Made by a program: the position numbers and the translations under genes. Of a stretch of DNA of 64,000 bases, positions 8,886 to 17,503 are shown one piece after another. The stretch is from Yoonia tamlensis (GTDB taxonomy: Bacteria > Pseudomonadota > Alphaproteobacteria > Rhodobacterales > Rhodobacteraceae), in NCBI RefSeq assembly GCF_900115105.1, contig NZ_FOYP01000003.1, positions 62,001 through 126,000 of the forward strand, read 5' to 3'. Position 1 is the stretch's first letter. Each line of letters begins with the position of its first letter. Below the pieces are notes generated by a model. The model did not search any database. It was given only the letters and a program-made list of their open reading frames with translations, and had not been told where the DNA came from.

Positions 8886-9832
8886 TCGCGCGGGGCTGCG
8901 GCCCGTTTCAGCCGGTCATTAATCGCGCGCCCCAGCCCATGGTCGGGGATCGGCGACACCGCGATACGGGTGGCCCCCATCGCGTCAAGCTGGTGCAGAT
9001 AGTCAAACAAATGCGCTGCGGCTTCGGTCAGATCACCGGACGCGGACAGGTTCAAGCGGGCTGAAACGGCACCAAACCCCAATAGAACCTCACCCTGTTC
9101 TACATGCATTGCATTCAGCCGCACCTGCCCTTGGGGCGCATAATGCGATGCCAATTGCCCTGGCGATTGCGGCGTATCCGGATCATCGGGTTGCGCGACA
9201 GCACGCCCTAAACAAGCCGTGATTGCCTCAACCGGAATACCGCCGGCACGCAATATCGCAGGGGCGTCAACACAGCTGACGATTGTTGATTCAACCCCCA
9301 CCGCGCAGGGACCGCCGTCAATCACCGCGTCAATTTTGCCCGCCAACCCCGCGATGACGTGATCTGCTGTTGTCGGGCTAATCCGTCCTGATGGGTTGGC
9401 CGAAGGTGCTGCCACTGGTCCGCCGAATTCACTAAGGAAACCTTGGGCCACCGCGTGATCCGGCACCCTGACCGCCAAAGTATCAAGCCCGGCAGTGACC
9501 AGTTTGGAAATACCCGCGTCCGCGCGCAGCGGCAGAACAAGCGTCAGCGCCCCTGGCCAGAACGCACCTGCAAGGGCGCGCGCCACATCGTTGAAATCAC
9601 AATATTCTTCCGCCGCCGCCAAACTGGGCAGATGCACGATCAGCGGGTTGAAACTGGGGCGGCCTTTGGCTGCGTAAATGCCCGCAACAGCCGTGTCATT
9701 ACGCGCATCTGCGCCCAGCCCGTAAACGGTTTCCGTGCCAAAAGCGACCAGCCCGCCAGCGCGCATGATCGCCGCCGCACTGCGGAACCCGTTGGCGTCC
9801 GGCGCAAGTATTTGCAAAGCTGTGTTGGTCAT
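8882..9832 (-). CDS. Threonylcarbamoyl-AMP synthase (Sua5/YwlC type)
   Basis: Makes L-threonylcarbamoyl-AMP for the t6A modification of tRNAs reading ANN codons. At 316 residues it is the long Sua5 form: an N-terminal YrdC domain (GTETVYGLGADA near residue 33 and AAKGRPSFNPLIVHL near 55, SANPSGRISPT near 144) plus a C-terminal Sua5 domain (SPGQLASHYAPQ near 223). Start ATG at 9832. Apparently monocistronic and convergent with the coiled-coil gene. Confidence 0.92.
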   Translation of the reverse strand: MTNTALQILAPDANGFRSAAAIMRAGGLVAFGTETVYGLGADARNDTAVAGIYAAKGRPSFNPLIVHLPSLAAAEEYCDFNDVARALAGAFWPGALTLVLPLRADAGISKLVTAGLDTLAVRVPDHAVAQGFLSEFGGPVAAPSANPSGRISPTTADHVIAGLAGKIDAVIDGGPCAVGVESTIVSCVDAPAILRAGGIPVEAITACLGRAVAQPDDPDTPQSPGQLASHYAPQGQVRLNAMHVEQGEVLLGFGAVSARLNLSASGDLTEAAAHLFDYLHQLDAMGATRIAVSPIPDHGLGRAINDRLKRAAAPRD

Positions 9833-9946
9833 GACGTGGCGTTTCAGTTGCTGGAGGTGGTGGCGCGGTTAGTTTGGACAGGAATGATTGATGCATAGCC
9901 TTGGCGCGCCCCTTTGCCAAGCACCGCACAGAACGGAGAACACCCA

Positions 9947-11650
9947 ATGCCCTATCGCGCGCCCACCAGCGATTTTCGTTTCTTGATGGATCACATTGTC
10001 GGCTTTGGCGATGTCGCCGCGACAGACCGCTTTGCAGAAAGCACACCCGATATGGTCGACGCCATCCTGACCGAAGCCGCAAAGATGTGCGAAGAAATCA
10101 TTGCGCCGCTCAACCGCGCGGGCGATCTGCATCCGGCCAAGCTGGAAAACGGTGTGGTGCGCACATCGCCAGGATTTGCCGAAGGCTACCGTGCAATCAC
10201 CGAAGGCGGCTGGGTTGGCATGTCGGCATCGCCAGATGTGGGGGGCATGGGGCTGCCGATGACTTTGACCACCGCCGTCAACGACATGATGTCCAGTTCC
10301 TGCCTGTCGTTACAATTAAATCCGCTGATGTCGCAGGGCCAGATCGAGGCGCTTGAACACCACGCATCGGACGCGATCAAGGAACTCTATATTCCCAAGA
10401 TGATTTCGGGCGAGTGGTGCGGCACGATGAACCTGACCGAACCCCAAGCAGGGTCCGACGTTGGCGCGCTGCGCAGCAAGGCAGAGCCAAACGGCGACGG
10501 GTCATTTTCGATTTCAGGGCAGAAGATCTATATCACTTGGGGCGATAATGATTTCACCCAAAACGTCTGCCACCTTGTTCTGGCGCGCCTGCCCGACGGC
10601 GTGCCCGGCACCAAAGGGATCAGCCTATTCATGGTTCCAAAATTCATTCCCGATGCAGATGGCAACCCCGGCAAGCGCAACAGCCTCAAGGTGGTAAGCC
10701 TTGAACACAAGCTTGGCCTGCACGGATCGCCCACTGCGGTGATGGAATACGACGGCGCAACCGGCTGGCTGGTCGGCCCCGCACATGGTGGCATGGCCGC
10801 GATGTTCACGATGATGAACAACGCGCGGCTTGGCGTTGGTGTCCAAGGGATCGGCATTGCAGAGGCCGCATATCAGGCCGCACTGACCTATGCCCAAGAT
10901 CGCACCCAAGGCAAAGCTGGCGGATCAGGCGCGATCATCGAACACGCCGATGTGCGCCGGATGCTGGCAACGATGCGGGCCGAAACCTATGCCGCGCGCG
11001 CGATTGCGCTGATGAATGCGGTGGCAATTGATATGGCCACGGCCACGAGTGATGCTGGCTGGCAGGCCCGCGCCGCATTCCTGACCCCGATTACCAAGGC
11101 ATTCGGCACCGATATCGGCATTGAAACCGCCAATACCGGCATTCAGGTCCACGGCGGCATGGGCTTTATCGAAGAGACAGGTGCTGCGCAATTCGCCCGC
11201 GATGTCCGCGTCACCGCGATCTATGAAGGCACCAACGGCATTCAAGCGATGGATCTGGTCGCACGCAAACTGATGGACGGCGGCGAGGCCGCGTTCCGCC
11301 TGCTTGAAGAAATCGAACAAGGCGCCGAGGCCGCCAAGACAACGCAGCCCGAACTGGCCGAAGCTGTCTGGCAATCCGCCGAATCCCTGCGCGAGGCCAC
11401 CGAATGGCTGGTTGCGCAAACCGATCTGAACCAGCGCTTTGCCGGCGCGGTGCCATACCTGCGCGCCTTTGCCCGTGTCTTGGGCGGGCATGTGCATCTT
11501 GCCTCTGCAATGGCCGGTGATGCGTCGCGCGTGAAACTCGCAACCTTCTACATCAAACGGCTGCTGCCGGAACACATCGGACTGCTGGCACATGTACGCG
11601 AAGGCGGCGACGACCTGCTTGCGATTACCGCTGATGATCTTGCGTCCTGA
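9947..11650 (+). CDS. Acyl-CoA dehydrogenase with C-terminal extension (DmdC-like family)
   Basis: FAD-dependent acyl-CoA dehydrogenase of 567 residues. The order is a short N-terminal acyl-CoA-DH domain (MPYRAPTSDFRFLMD), the central fold with MNLTEPQAGSDVG, the catalytic base Glu427 in AIYEGTNGIQ, then the extra C-terminal helical domain characteristic of the family that includes 3-methylmercaptopropionyl-CoA dehydrogenase DmdC. The substrate cannot be told from sequence alone; fatty acids or methylmercaptopropionate are possible. The start at 9947 has a GGAGAA ribosome binding site just upstream; the frame extends 11 codons further but without one. Confidence 0.9.
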   Translation: MPYRAPTSDFRFLMDHIVGFGDVAATDRFAESTPDMVDAILTEAAKMCEEIIAPLNRAGDLHPAKLENGVVRTSPGFAEGYRAITEGGWVGMSASPDVGGMGLPMTLTTAVNDMMSSSCLSLQLNPLMSQGQIEALEHHASDAIKELYIPKMISGEWCGTMNLTEPQAGSDVGALRSKAEPNGDGSFSISGQKIYITWGDNDFTQNVCHLVLARLPDGVPGTKGISLFMVPKFIPDADGNPGKRNSLKVVSLEHKLGLHGSPTAVMEYDGATGWLVGPAHGGMAAMFTMMNNARLGVGVQGIGIAEAAYQAALTYAQDRTQGKAGGSGAIIEHADVRRMLATMRAETYAARAIALMNAVAIDMATATSDAGWQARAAFLTPITKAFGTDIGIETANTGIQVHGGMGFIEETGAAQFARDVRVTAIYEGTNGIQAMDLVARKLMDGGEAAFRLLEEIEQGAEAAKTTQPELAEAVWQSAESLREATEWLVAQTDLNQRFAGAVPYLRAFARVLGGHVHLASAMAGDASRVKLATFYIKRLLPEHIGLLAHVREGGDDLLAITADDLAS

Positions 11651-11729
11651 GCAGGCGCCGTATGGGGACAATGACCAAGAACCGCACACGGGCCTTGCCC
11701 CTGTACCCTGCCCCGCATAGGCAGGTCCG

Positions 11730-12749
11730 ATGATACGTTACCCGTTTGAAACTCCGCCCGCCAAAGGCACCGCGACCGAAGTTGCCCCCGGCGTGTTATG
11801 GATGCGCCTGCCGCTGCCTATGGCGCTGGATCATGTGAATGTCTATGCGCTTGATGATGGGGATGGCTGGACGGTGATTGATACCGGATTTGCCAGCAAG
11901 ACGACCCGCAAAATCTGGCAGCAATTGCTGGACGGGCCATTGGCTGGCAAACCTGTGACCCGCGTTGTTGTGACCCATCACCACCCTGATCATGTCGGGC
12001 TTGCGGGCTGGTTCATGGCCAATGGTGCCAGCCTTGCGATGCCGCGCACCGGATGGCTGATGGCGCGGATGCTGACGCTTGATGTGCAAGACAGGCCGCC
12101 CGCCGAAACTTTGGCATTCTACAAACGTGCAGGCATGGACGCGGCCGAATTTGCGCGCCGCAGCGCGGACCGGCCGTTCAATTTTGCCGATTGCGTGACG
12201 CCATTGCCGCTTGGCTATGACCGGCTGATAGATGGCGAAACGATCCAAATGGGTGGCCGCACATGGGATATCCGTATGGGCGACGGGCATGCCCCCGAAC
12301 ATGCCACATTCTGGAGCCGCGACGATAATCTTGTCATCGGGGGCGATCAACTGCTGCCGTCGATCAGCGCCAATCTGGGGGTTTATCCAACAGAGCCGGA
12401 GGCCGATCCGGTCGCCGACTGGCTGGCATCCTGCGCACGGTTCATGCCACATGCGCGCGATGATCAGCTGGTGCTGGGCGGGCACAAGCTGCCGTTTACG
12501 GGGCTGCCACTGCGGCTGAAACAAATGGTTGAAAACCACCATGGCGCGCTGGCACGGTTACTTGCCCATCTGTCAGAACCGCGCACGGCGGGCGCGTGTT
12601 TTGCACCGCTTTTCAAACGCGAAATCGGTCAGGCCGAATACGGGCTTGCACTTGTCGAAGCCGTCGCCCATGTGAACCACCTTTTTCACAAGGGTCAGGT
12701 CACGCGCAATCTGCGCGAAGATGGCGCTTATATTTTCCAAGCCAAGTAA
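11730..12749 (+). CDS. Metallo-beta-lactamase-fold hydrolase
   Basis: Zinc hydrolase of 339 residues with HHHPDH at residues 83-88, the metal-binding motif of the fold, a GDGHAPEHATF segment providing the next histidine, and a C-terminal helical extension as in long MBL-fold proteins of lactonase/glyoxalase II type. The substrate is unknown. It follows the acyl-CoA dehydrogenase by 79 bp and may be co-transcribed, suggesting a role in acyl or thioester metabolism (inference). A palindromic repeat begins directly after its stop. Confidence 0.85.
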   Translation: MIRYPFETPPAKGTATEVAPGVLWMRLPLPMALDHVNVYALDDGDGWTVIDTGFASKTTRKIWQQLLDGPLAGKPVTRVVVTHHHPDHVGLAGWFMANGASLAMPRTGWLMARMLTLDVQDRPPAETLAFYKRAGMDAAEFARRSADRPFNFADCVTPLPLGYDRLIDGETIQMGGRTWDIRMGDGHAPEHATFWSRDDNLVIGGDQLLPSISANLGVYPTEPEADPVADWLASCARFMPHARDDQLVLGGHKLPFTGLPLRLKQMVENHHGALARLLAHLSEPRTAGACFAPLFKREIGQAEYGLALVEAVAHVNHLFHKGQVTRNLREDGAYIFQAK

Positions 12750-12773
12750 GGTGGATCTTGATCCACCCTACGC
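12750..12773 (-). repeat. Palindromic intergenic repeat, family GCGTAGGGTGGATC, copy A
   Basis: A 24-bp element that, read on the minus strand, starts GCGTAGGGTGGATC and ends GATCCACC, with GGTGGATC/GATCCACC as arms. It matches the copy at 63412-63435 in 22 of 24 positions and resembles 51136-51158. It abuts the stop of the MBL gene and contributes the TAG stop of the convergent DUF6356 gene. Confidence 0.8.
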
Positions 12774-13013
12774 TTTGTGGCGGTTGTCCATGCGCGCTTG
12801 CAGGCGTTTCAAAATCCGGCTGGCGGTCGTTTCGCAAAGCGCCGGAACAAACGCATGCACAAGTGCGGCCATCGCCGCAACGCCCAGCCAGAACCCGAAA
12901 CCCAAGGCAAAGCGCATATGGCCCAGATAGGTTTCATTCACGGATCCTGGATGATCTAGAAACAATGTTGCGAACAGACCGCGGCGCACAGGTGATTGGG
13001 AAGTATCAGACAT
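12768..13013 (-). CDS. DUF6356 family small membrane protein
   Basis: Protein of 81 residues of the DUF6356 family, function unknown. It reads LFATLFLDHPGSVNETYLGH, a conserved opening for this family, then one hydrophobic segment (about 34-56), then a basic C-terminus. ATG at 13013. The TAG stop lies inside a copy of the GCGTAGGGTGGATC repeat. Divergent from the Lrp gene downstream with about 105 bp between. Confidence 0.75.
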   Translation of the reverse strand: MSDTSQSPVRRGLFATLFLDHPGSVNETYLGHMRFALGFGFWLGVAAMAALVHAFVPALCETTASRILKRLQARMDNRHKA

Positions 13014-13118
13014 CGTTTACCTTTCGAGTTTGATTTCGGAAATCCTATCCCGTCGGCCATGCGGTTATGTCCCAAATAGACCTGTCTTTTTGCAAATATT
13101 CGATATAGGATCCCACGA

Positions 13119-13580
13119 ATGGGGCATAACATAGACGAAATAGACCGCGCTATCCTGCGTACGCTGCAAATTAATGCCGCGCAATCGGTGGACGACATCA
13201 GCGTTCAGGTCAATCTTTCGCGCAACGCCTGCTGGCGGCGGATCAAGACGCTCGAGCAGGCAGGCGTGATCAAGGGCCGCGTCACCCTTGTAGATCCGGC
13301 CAAAGTTGGCGCGCCGCTGTCGGCGATGGTCCTGATCCGCACAAATGCGCATGACCCCAAATGGATGGCCGCATTTCAGGCGACCCTGCACGCCTTTCCC
13401 GAAATTGTGGGTGCCTACCGGATGACGGGGGATCTCGATTACGTCTTGCGGGTGCGCGTGGCCGATGTGCCCGCCTATGACGCCTTTTATAAACGGCTGA
13501 CTTCACGCATTTCTGTATCGGATATTTCGGCAAGTTTCGTTATGGAGGAAATCAAAGACACAACCGCGGTGCCATTATGA
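13119..13580 (+). CDS. Lrp/AsnC family transcriptional regulator
   Basis: DNA-binding regulator of 153 residues. An N-terminal winged helix-turn-helix (IDEIDRAILRTLQINA, then VNLSRNACWRRIKTLEQAGV at 34-53) is followed by the RAM/Lrp ligand-binding domain (GAYRMTGDLDYVLRVRV near 105). It overlaps the DUF6173 gene by 4 nt (ATGA), so the two are co-expressed. The ligand is probably an amino acid (family knowledge); the target is unknown. Confidence 0.9.
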   Translation: MGHNIDEIDRAILRTLQINAAQSVDDISVQVNLSRNACWRRIKTLEQAGVIKGRVTLVDPAKVGAPLSAMVLIRTNAHDPKWMAAFQATLHAFPEIVGAYRMTGDLDYVLRVRVADVPAYDAFYKRLTSRISVSDISASFVMEEIKDTTAVPL

Positions 13581-14065
13581 CCTCTCAAACGCCTACACAA
13601 ATGAAAATCGAAACCTCGGCAGAGCTGTTGGAAAACGACATCCTGCCCAAAACCCGCGAAGTGCACACAGACCCCAATGTGCCTTGCCCGTCGACGACAA
13701 ACCTGCCCAAGGCGCTTGGTGAATCCATCGCCAAGAAAAGCCCGGCACAATGGGCCTACGAGCGGATCATCATGTATATCCAGAACTTTGAAAAACAGCT
13801 CGACAACAATCACGAGGTCGGGGTCGGGCTTGCGGGCGGGCTCACCGGAGTGATCCGGATCGAGGGGCTAGGCTATTACGACCCCGATATTGTGACCTAT
13901 TACGGGGTCAATGACGAAGGTGCCAAGACCCAGCTGATCCAGCATGTCAGCCAGCTGAATGTCACGCTGATCGCCAGCCCCAAACATATCGACCAGCCCG
14001 AACCAAACCGGATCGGTTTTCAGCTTGCTGCGGCATTGGAACGCGATACAGACGAGACTGGGTGA
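13577..14065 (+). CDS. DUF6173 family protein
   Basis: Soluble protein of 162 residues of the DUF6173 family, function unknown. The conserved core is SPAQWAYERIIMYIQNFEKQ (about 55-74), GLAGGLTGVIRIEGLGYYDP, and TQLIQHVSQLNVTLIASPK. No signal peptide or membrane segment. Its start overlaps the Lrp stop, which suggests that the two form a regulatory unit. Confidence 0.8.
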   Translation: MTSQTPTQMKIETSAELLENDILPKTREVHTDPNVPCPSTTNLPKALGESIAKKSPAQWAYERIIMYIQNFEKQLDNNHEVGVGLAGGLTGVIRIEGLGYYDPDIVTYYGVNDEGAKTQLIQHVSQLNVTLIASPKHIDQPEPNRIGFQLAAALERDTDETG

Positions 14066-14120
14066 CAGCCCCGGAATTATCCGCTATGCGGAACACAAAC
14101 GACCAATAAGGACCAATGAC

Positions 14121-14255
14121 ATGTCAGACCATAAACACGGCGAAATGGACATTTCTGTACAAGAAAAGACCTTTAACGGCTTCATCAGCATGGTGACCAA
14201 AGGGGCGATTCTCAGCATTTGTATTCTGATCTTTGCGGCGCTGGTTAACGGCTAA
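14121..14255 (+). CDS. aa3-type cytochrome c oxidase subunit IV-like peptide
   Basis: Tiny protein of 44 residues: MSDHKHGEMDISVQEKTFNG followed by one C-terminal membrane helix (MVTKGAILSICILIFAALVN). This is the layout of the bacterial aa3-oxidase subunit IV family, a single-helix accessory subunit of cytochrome c oxidase. Start ATG at 14121 preceded by AATAAGGACC. No other oxidase gene is in the window; this orphan position is usual. Confidence 0.8.
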   Translation: MSDHKHGEMDISVQEKTFNGFISMVTKGAILSICILIFAALVNG

Positions 14256-14262
14256 TTCTGCA

Positions 14263-14877
14263 ATGCACCGTCGTCAGTTTATTATCGGGCTACCGCTGGC
14301 CCTTTCTGCTTGCGCAGCACCCGAAGTATGGGCCCCAGATGATCTGGTTTCGCGCGCGATTTACCGCGAACAAGGCGCAACCTATCTGACGCTTTACACG
14401 ATGAAAAACAACGGCTCCGGCAACGGGGCCCATACGGCGCTTTTGATCAATGCCAGCCAGCGGGTGCTTTTTGATCCGGCGGGATCGTTTGAACAGGCGC
14501 AAATGCCCGAACGCAACGACGTGCTGTTCGGCGTAACCCCTGCGCTAGAAGCCTATTACGTCAGCTATCATGCGCGGGTAACGTATCACGTGCTTGGCCA
14601 AACCGTTCAGGTCAGCCCCGAAGTCGCGGAAACGGCTTTGCAACTGGCATTGACCAACGGGCCGGTGCCGCAGGCCCATTGCGCACGCGCGACCTCTGCG
14701 ATGCTGCGCCAGCTTCCCGGATTCGAGGGTTTCAAACACACGTGGGATCCAAACCGGATCTCCGAAGATTTCGCCCGTCTGCCAGGCGCGACTGCCCGCA
14801 CCTACCGCGAAACCGACGCCGACGATAAATCTATCGCCGCGGCTCAGATTGATGCGGCACTTACAGCTGACCAGTAG
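14263..14877 (+). CDS. Lipoprotein of unknown function, possible papain-like fold
   Basis: Protein of 204 residues with a lipoprotein signal (MHRRQFIIGLPLALSACAAP, lipobox LSAC). The mature part contains GNGAHTALLIN near residue 60 and PQAHCARATSAML near 142. A histidine before a cysteine in such contexts resembles circularly permuted NlpC/P60-type (LRAT-like) enzymes, but this is a guess from motif order, not a recognised family. It lies 7 nt behind the subunit IV peptide and overlaps the end of the convergent azlD by 17 nt. Confidence 0.7.
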   Translation: MHRRQFIIGLPLALSACAAPEVWAPDDLVSRAIYREQGATYLTLYTMKNNGSGNGAHTALLINASQRVLFDPAGSFEQAQMPERNDVLFGVTPALEAYYVSYHARVTYHVLGQTVQVSPEVAETALQLALTNGPVPQAHCARATSAMLRQLPGFEGFKHTWDPNRISEDFARLPGATARTYRETDADDKSIAAAQIDAALTADQ

Positions 14878-15196
14878 CCGCCAGACCGGCATAAAGCGTA
14901 ACAACGCCCGCAAACACGGCCCAAAGCACATTGCGCGACCATAGGCCGACGCCCACCGTCACAAGCGCGGCAATAATCCGTGCGATATCCGGCTGCCCGC
15001 CCGTCGCCGCAGGCCAAAGCACAAGCGGCGCCACCATCCCCGGCAACACCGCCACCGGCGTATAGCGCAGCAAACGCAATACCAACGGCGGCATGGGCCG
15101 GTCACCGATCAGGCCCAGAAACGAAAACCGGATCAAAAACGTGCCAGCCCCCAAAAGAGCAATAACGGTCCAAATTTGCGCAGCGCTATAGGTCAT
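14861..15196 (-). CDS. azlD: AzlD family membrane protein
   Basis: Small partner subunit of the AzlCD branched-chain amino acid exporter family. 111 residues with about four hydrophobic segments; FLIRFSFLGLIGDRPMPP near residue 22 and LRYTPVAVLPGMVAP near 45 are typical of AzlD. The ATG at 15196 overlaps the azlC TGA as ATGA, which decides the start over an upstream alternative. Confidence 0.9.
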   Translation of the reverse strand: MTYSAAQIWTVIALLGAGTFLIRFSFLGLIGDRPMPPLVLRLLRYTPVAVLPGMVAPLVLWPAATGGQPDIARIIAALVTVGVGLWSRNVLWAVFAGVVTLYAGLAATGQL

Positions 15197-15915
15197 GATC
15201 CGCGTGTCTCCATCCATGTTTCAACTGTGGCGCCGACCATCATCGCAGCAACCGCGGCAATCAACAGCCCCGTCCCCGACGGCATCCAGAAAAGCAACAG
15301 CGCCACGATAATCGACGCCAGCGCCGCGGCCAGATGCGCAAGCGATTTCATCATCGGCGCCACCATGGCAAGAAACATGATCGGCATAATGAAATCGAGT
15401 GCCCAAGCATCGGGAATGGCCGTGCCCGCCAGAATGCCAACCAAAGTCATCAGCACCCACAGCGGCGTAATCGGGGTGGCAACGCCCAGAAAATAAACGG
15501 CGCGTTCAGGAACCGTCATTTCGGGGCGGGCCTCGTATCGGCCAATTGATGTAATATAGGTCTGGTCAAAATTGAGATAGGAAATCAGCGCCCGCTGCCA
15601 CAGTGGTGCGGGACCAAGATAGGGCACAAGCGACGCCGAATACATCGCCATGCGCAGATTCACCGCCAACGCGGCCAAAAGCACAAAAGCAATGCCCGCA
15701 TTTTCCGTAATCATCTGCACCGCCGCAAATTGCGAGGCCCCGGCAATCACCAGAACCGAAAACCCCATCGCCTGCCCAAGCGTCAGCCCGGCATCCGTGG
15801 CAATCACGCCAAACAACAACGCAAATGGCGACGCCACAAGGATAAACGGTGTACCATCGCGCACCCCGGCCCAATAGGCAGATCGCGTTGCTGTTTTGAC
15901 GGTAGAAGTCGCCAT
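15193..15915 (-). CDS. azlC: AzlC family branched-chain amino acid permease
   Basis: Membrane permease subunit of 240 residues, predicted to export branched-chain amino acids with AzlD. The N-terminal region AYWAGVRDGTPFILVASPFA and SVLVIAGASQFAAVQMI are family signatures, with seven or eight hydrophobic segments. Translationally coupled to azlD. Divergent from fdhD with 60 bp between. Confidence 0.9.
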   Translation of the reverse strand: MATSTVKTATRSAYWAGVRDGTPFILVASPFALLFGVIATDAGLTLGQAMGFSVLVIAGASQFAAVQMITENAGIAFVLLAALAVNLRMAMYSASLVPYLGPAPLWQRALISYLNFDQTYITSIGRYEARPEMTVPERAVYFLGVATPITPLWVLMTLVGILAGTAIPDAWALDFIMPIMFLAMVAPMMKSLAHLAAALASIIVALLLFWMPSGTGLLIAAVAAMMVGATVETWMETRGS

Positions 15916-15975
15916 CTCTTTCCCCTAGCCTAGTCGTGTTCTGATAGGCTTAGCCCTGCAACCCGGGAATGACAA

Positions 15976-16845
15976 TTGACGCGACCTGCAAATCCAACAG
16001 AATACCTGATTGCGCCGCAGGTACATGCGGCCGGATTAACGCGTGCCGTCACCGGAACCGACCAGAACGGGCAGGCCATTAACCTGAGCGTCATCGAAGA
16101 ACGGCCGCTGACAATATATCTCAACGCCCGCGAAATCGTGACAGCCATGACAATCGGCGATTACCCGCAATATCTGGCGCTCGGGTTCCTGCGCAATCAG
16201 GGGATGCTGCACGAAAACGAAACCGTCAACGGCGTCGATTATGACGCGGAACTGGGGGTTGTCGTGGTGCGCACCGACAGCAAAACCGATTACGAAGACA
16301 AGCTTGCGAAAAAGACGCGCACAAGCGGTTGCGCGGTCGGCACGGTCTTCGGGGATATGATGGAGGGGCTCGAAAACGTGACCTTGCCCGCTACGCCGGT
16401 CAAGACTTCCGATCTCTATGCGCTGGCGGCCAAAATCAACCGCACGCCCTCGCTCTATCTTGCGGCGGGCGCAATCCACGGGACAGTCCTGTGCAAGGGC
16501 GACCAGCCGCTCGCCTATATGGAAGACGTCGGGCGTCATAACGCGGTCGACAAAATTGCAGGCTGGATGCTCAGCGAGAAAATAACACCCGATGACAAAA
16601 CACTTTATACCACGGGGCGGCTCACGTCTGAAATGGTGATCAAAACGGCGCTGATGGGAATTCCGACGCTCGTGTCACGTTCCGGATTTACGGCATGGGG
16701 GGTTGAAATTGCCAATCAGGTCGGGCTCACGCTGATCGGACGCATGAAGGGTCAACGATTTCTTTGCCTATGTGGCGAATCGCGCCTTATCCGCGACGCC
16801 GAACCGCACAATTTCACCGATACCCCCCGCAAAGGATCGCAATGA
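15976..16845 (+). CDS. fdhD: Formate dehydrogenase accessory sulfurtransferase FdhD
   Basis: Delivers sulfur to the molybdenum cofactor so that formate dehydrogenase becomes active. The 289 residues carry ALGFLRNQGML, the cysteine loop TRTSGCAVGTVF near residue 115, EDVGRHNAVDKIAGWML near 178, and GRLTSEMVIKTALMGIP. Only a single cysteine is present in the loop, as in many homologues. The start appears to be TTG at 15976 behind GGGAA; no in-frame ATG fits upstream. First gene of the Mo-cofactor set. Confidence 0.9.
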   Translation: MTRPANPTEYLIAPQVHAAGLTRAVTGTDQNGQAINLSVIEERPLTIYLNAREIVTAMTIGDYPQYLALGFLRNQGMLHENETVNGVDYDAELGVVVVRTDSKTDYEDKLAKKTRTSGCAVGTVFGDMMEGLENVTLPATPVKTSDLYALAAKINRTPSLYLAAGAIHGTVLCKGDQPLAYMEDVGRHNAVDKIAGWMLSEKITPDDKTLYTTGRLTSEMVIKTALMGIPTLVSRSGFTAWGVEIANQVGLTLIGRMKGQRFLCLCGESRLIRDAEPHNFTDTPRKGSQ

Positions 16846-16852
16846 CCCCCAT

Positions 16853-16910
16853 ATCATCTTGCCCGAAATACTCCCGCCGGAGGCGGACGCCCCGCGTCGC
16901 AGACGGGGGG
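16853..16910 (-). repeat. Intergenic element, hairpin plus CTCCGGCGGGAGTATTT
   Basis: Between fdhD and mobA. Read on the minus strand: a GC-rich hairpin (CCCCG...CGGGG), then CCTCCGGCGGGAGTATTT, then AAGATGA. Elements with GGAGTATTT or GGATATTT followed by AAGATGA are frequent between Rhodobacteraceae genes (recalled, not searched). A related copy lies at 62213-62260. Confidence 0.55.
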
Positions 16911-16915
16911 CGCAT

Positions 16916-17503
16916 ATGATCCAACCTTTGGGCGTGATCCTTGCGGGTGGGCAGGCCAGCCGTATGGGCGGCGGCGATAAGGCGCTTTTGCCGCTTGGGG
17001 GCGGGACAATCCTGTCACATGTGATTGACAGGTTTGCACCGCAAACGGCTGGTCTGGCGCTAAACGCGAACGGCGATGCGGCCCGGTTTGCGCCGTTTGG
17101 CCTGCCGGTCATCGCGGATAGCATCACAGGCTTTGCCGGCCCGCTTTCGGGCGTTCTGGCGGGGCTGGACTGGGCCGCCAGCCAAGGCGCCAGCCATATC
17201 GTCACCGCCGCTGCCGATACGCCATTTTTTCCATGCGATCTGGTGCCGCAACTGATGCTGGCGGCAGAAAACGCAGGCACGGATCTGGCGCTGGCCGCAA
17301 GCCCCGGCGGGCGGCAGCCGACCTTTGGCCTCTGGCCCACAGCCCTGCGCGATGATCTGCGCGCCGCGCTCAATGGCGGGTTACGCAAGGTTGTGCTTTG
17401 GACAGATGAGCACGGCGCGGCCACCGCAAATTTTCCCGATGACATGGCCTTTTTCAACGTCAACACGCCCGAAGATCTGGCAGGCGCGCAGGCAATGCTA
17501 TGA
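16916..17503 (+). CDS. mobA: Molybdenum cofactor guanylyltransferase MobA
   Basis: Transfers GMP from GTP to molybdopterin to make the MGD form of the cofactor. The 195 residues start with the nucleotide-binding loop LGVILAGGQASRMGGGDKAL (residues 4-23), and TAAADTPFFPCDL near residue 98 is the second signature. The start at 16916 puts the loop at the N-terminus as in all MobA proteins; the longer frame would overlap fdhD. Overlaps mobB by 4 nt. Confidence 0.93.
   Translation: MIQPLGVILAGGQASRMGGGDKALLPLGGGTILSHVIDRFAPQTAGLALNANGDAARFAPFGLPVIADSITGFAGPLSGVLAGLDWAASQGASHIVTAAADTPFFPCDLVPQLMLAAENAGTDLALAASPGGRQPTFGLWPTALRDDLRAALNGGLRKVVLWTDEHGAATANFPDDMAFFNVNTPEDLAGAQAML

Noticed and set aside
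10925..11689. Open frame of 254 residues on the minus strand
   Set aside because: Antisense to the acyl-CoA dehydrogenase, whose catalytic residues are intact.
16846..16915. Possible 48-residue N-terminal extension of MobA
   Set aside because: It covers the end of fdhD and the intergenic repeat; the nucleotide loop belongs at the N-terminus, so the ATG at 16916 is used.
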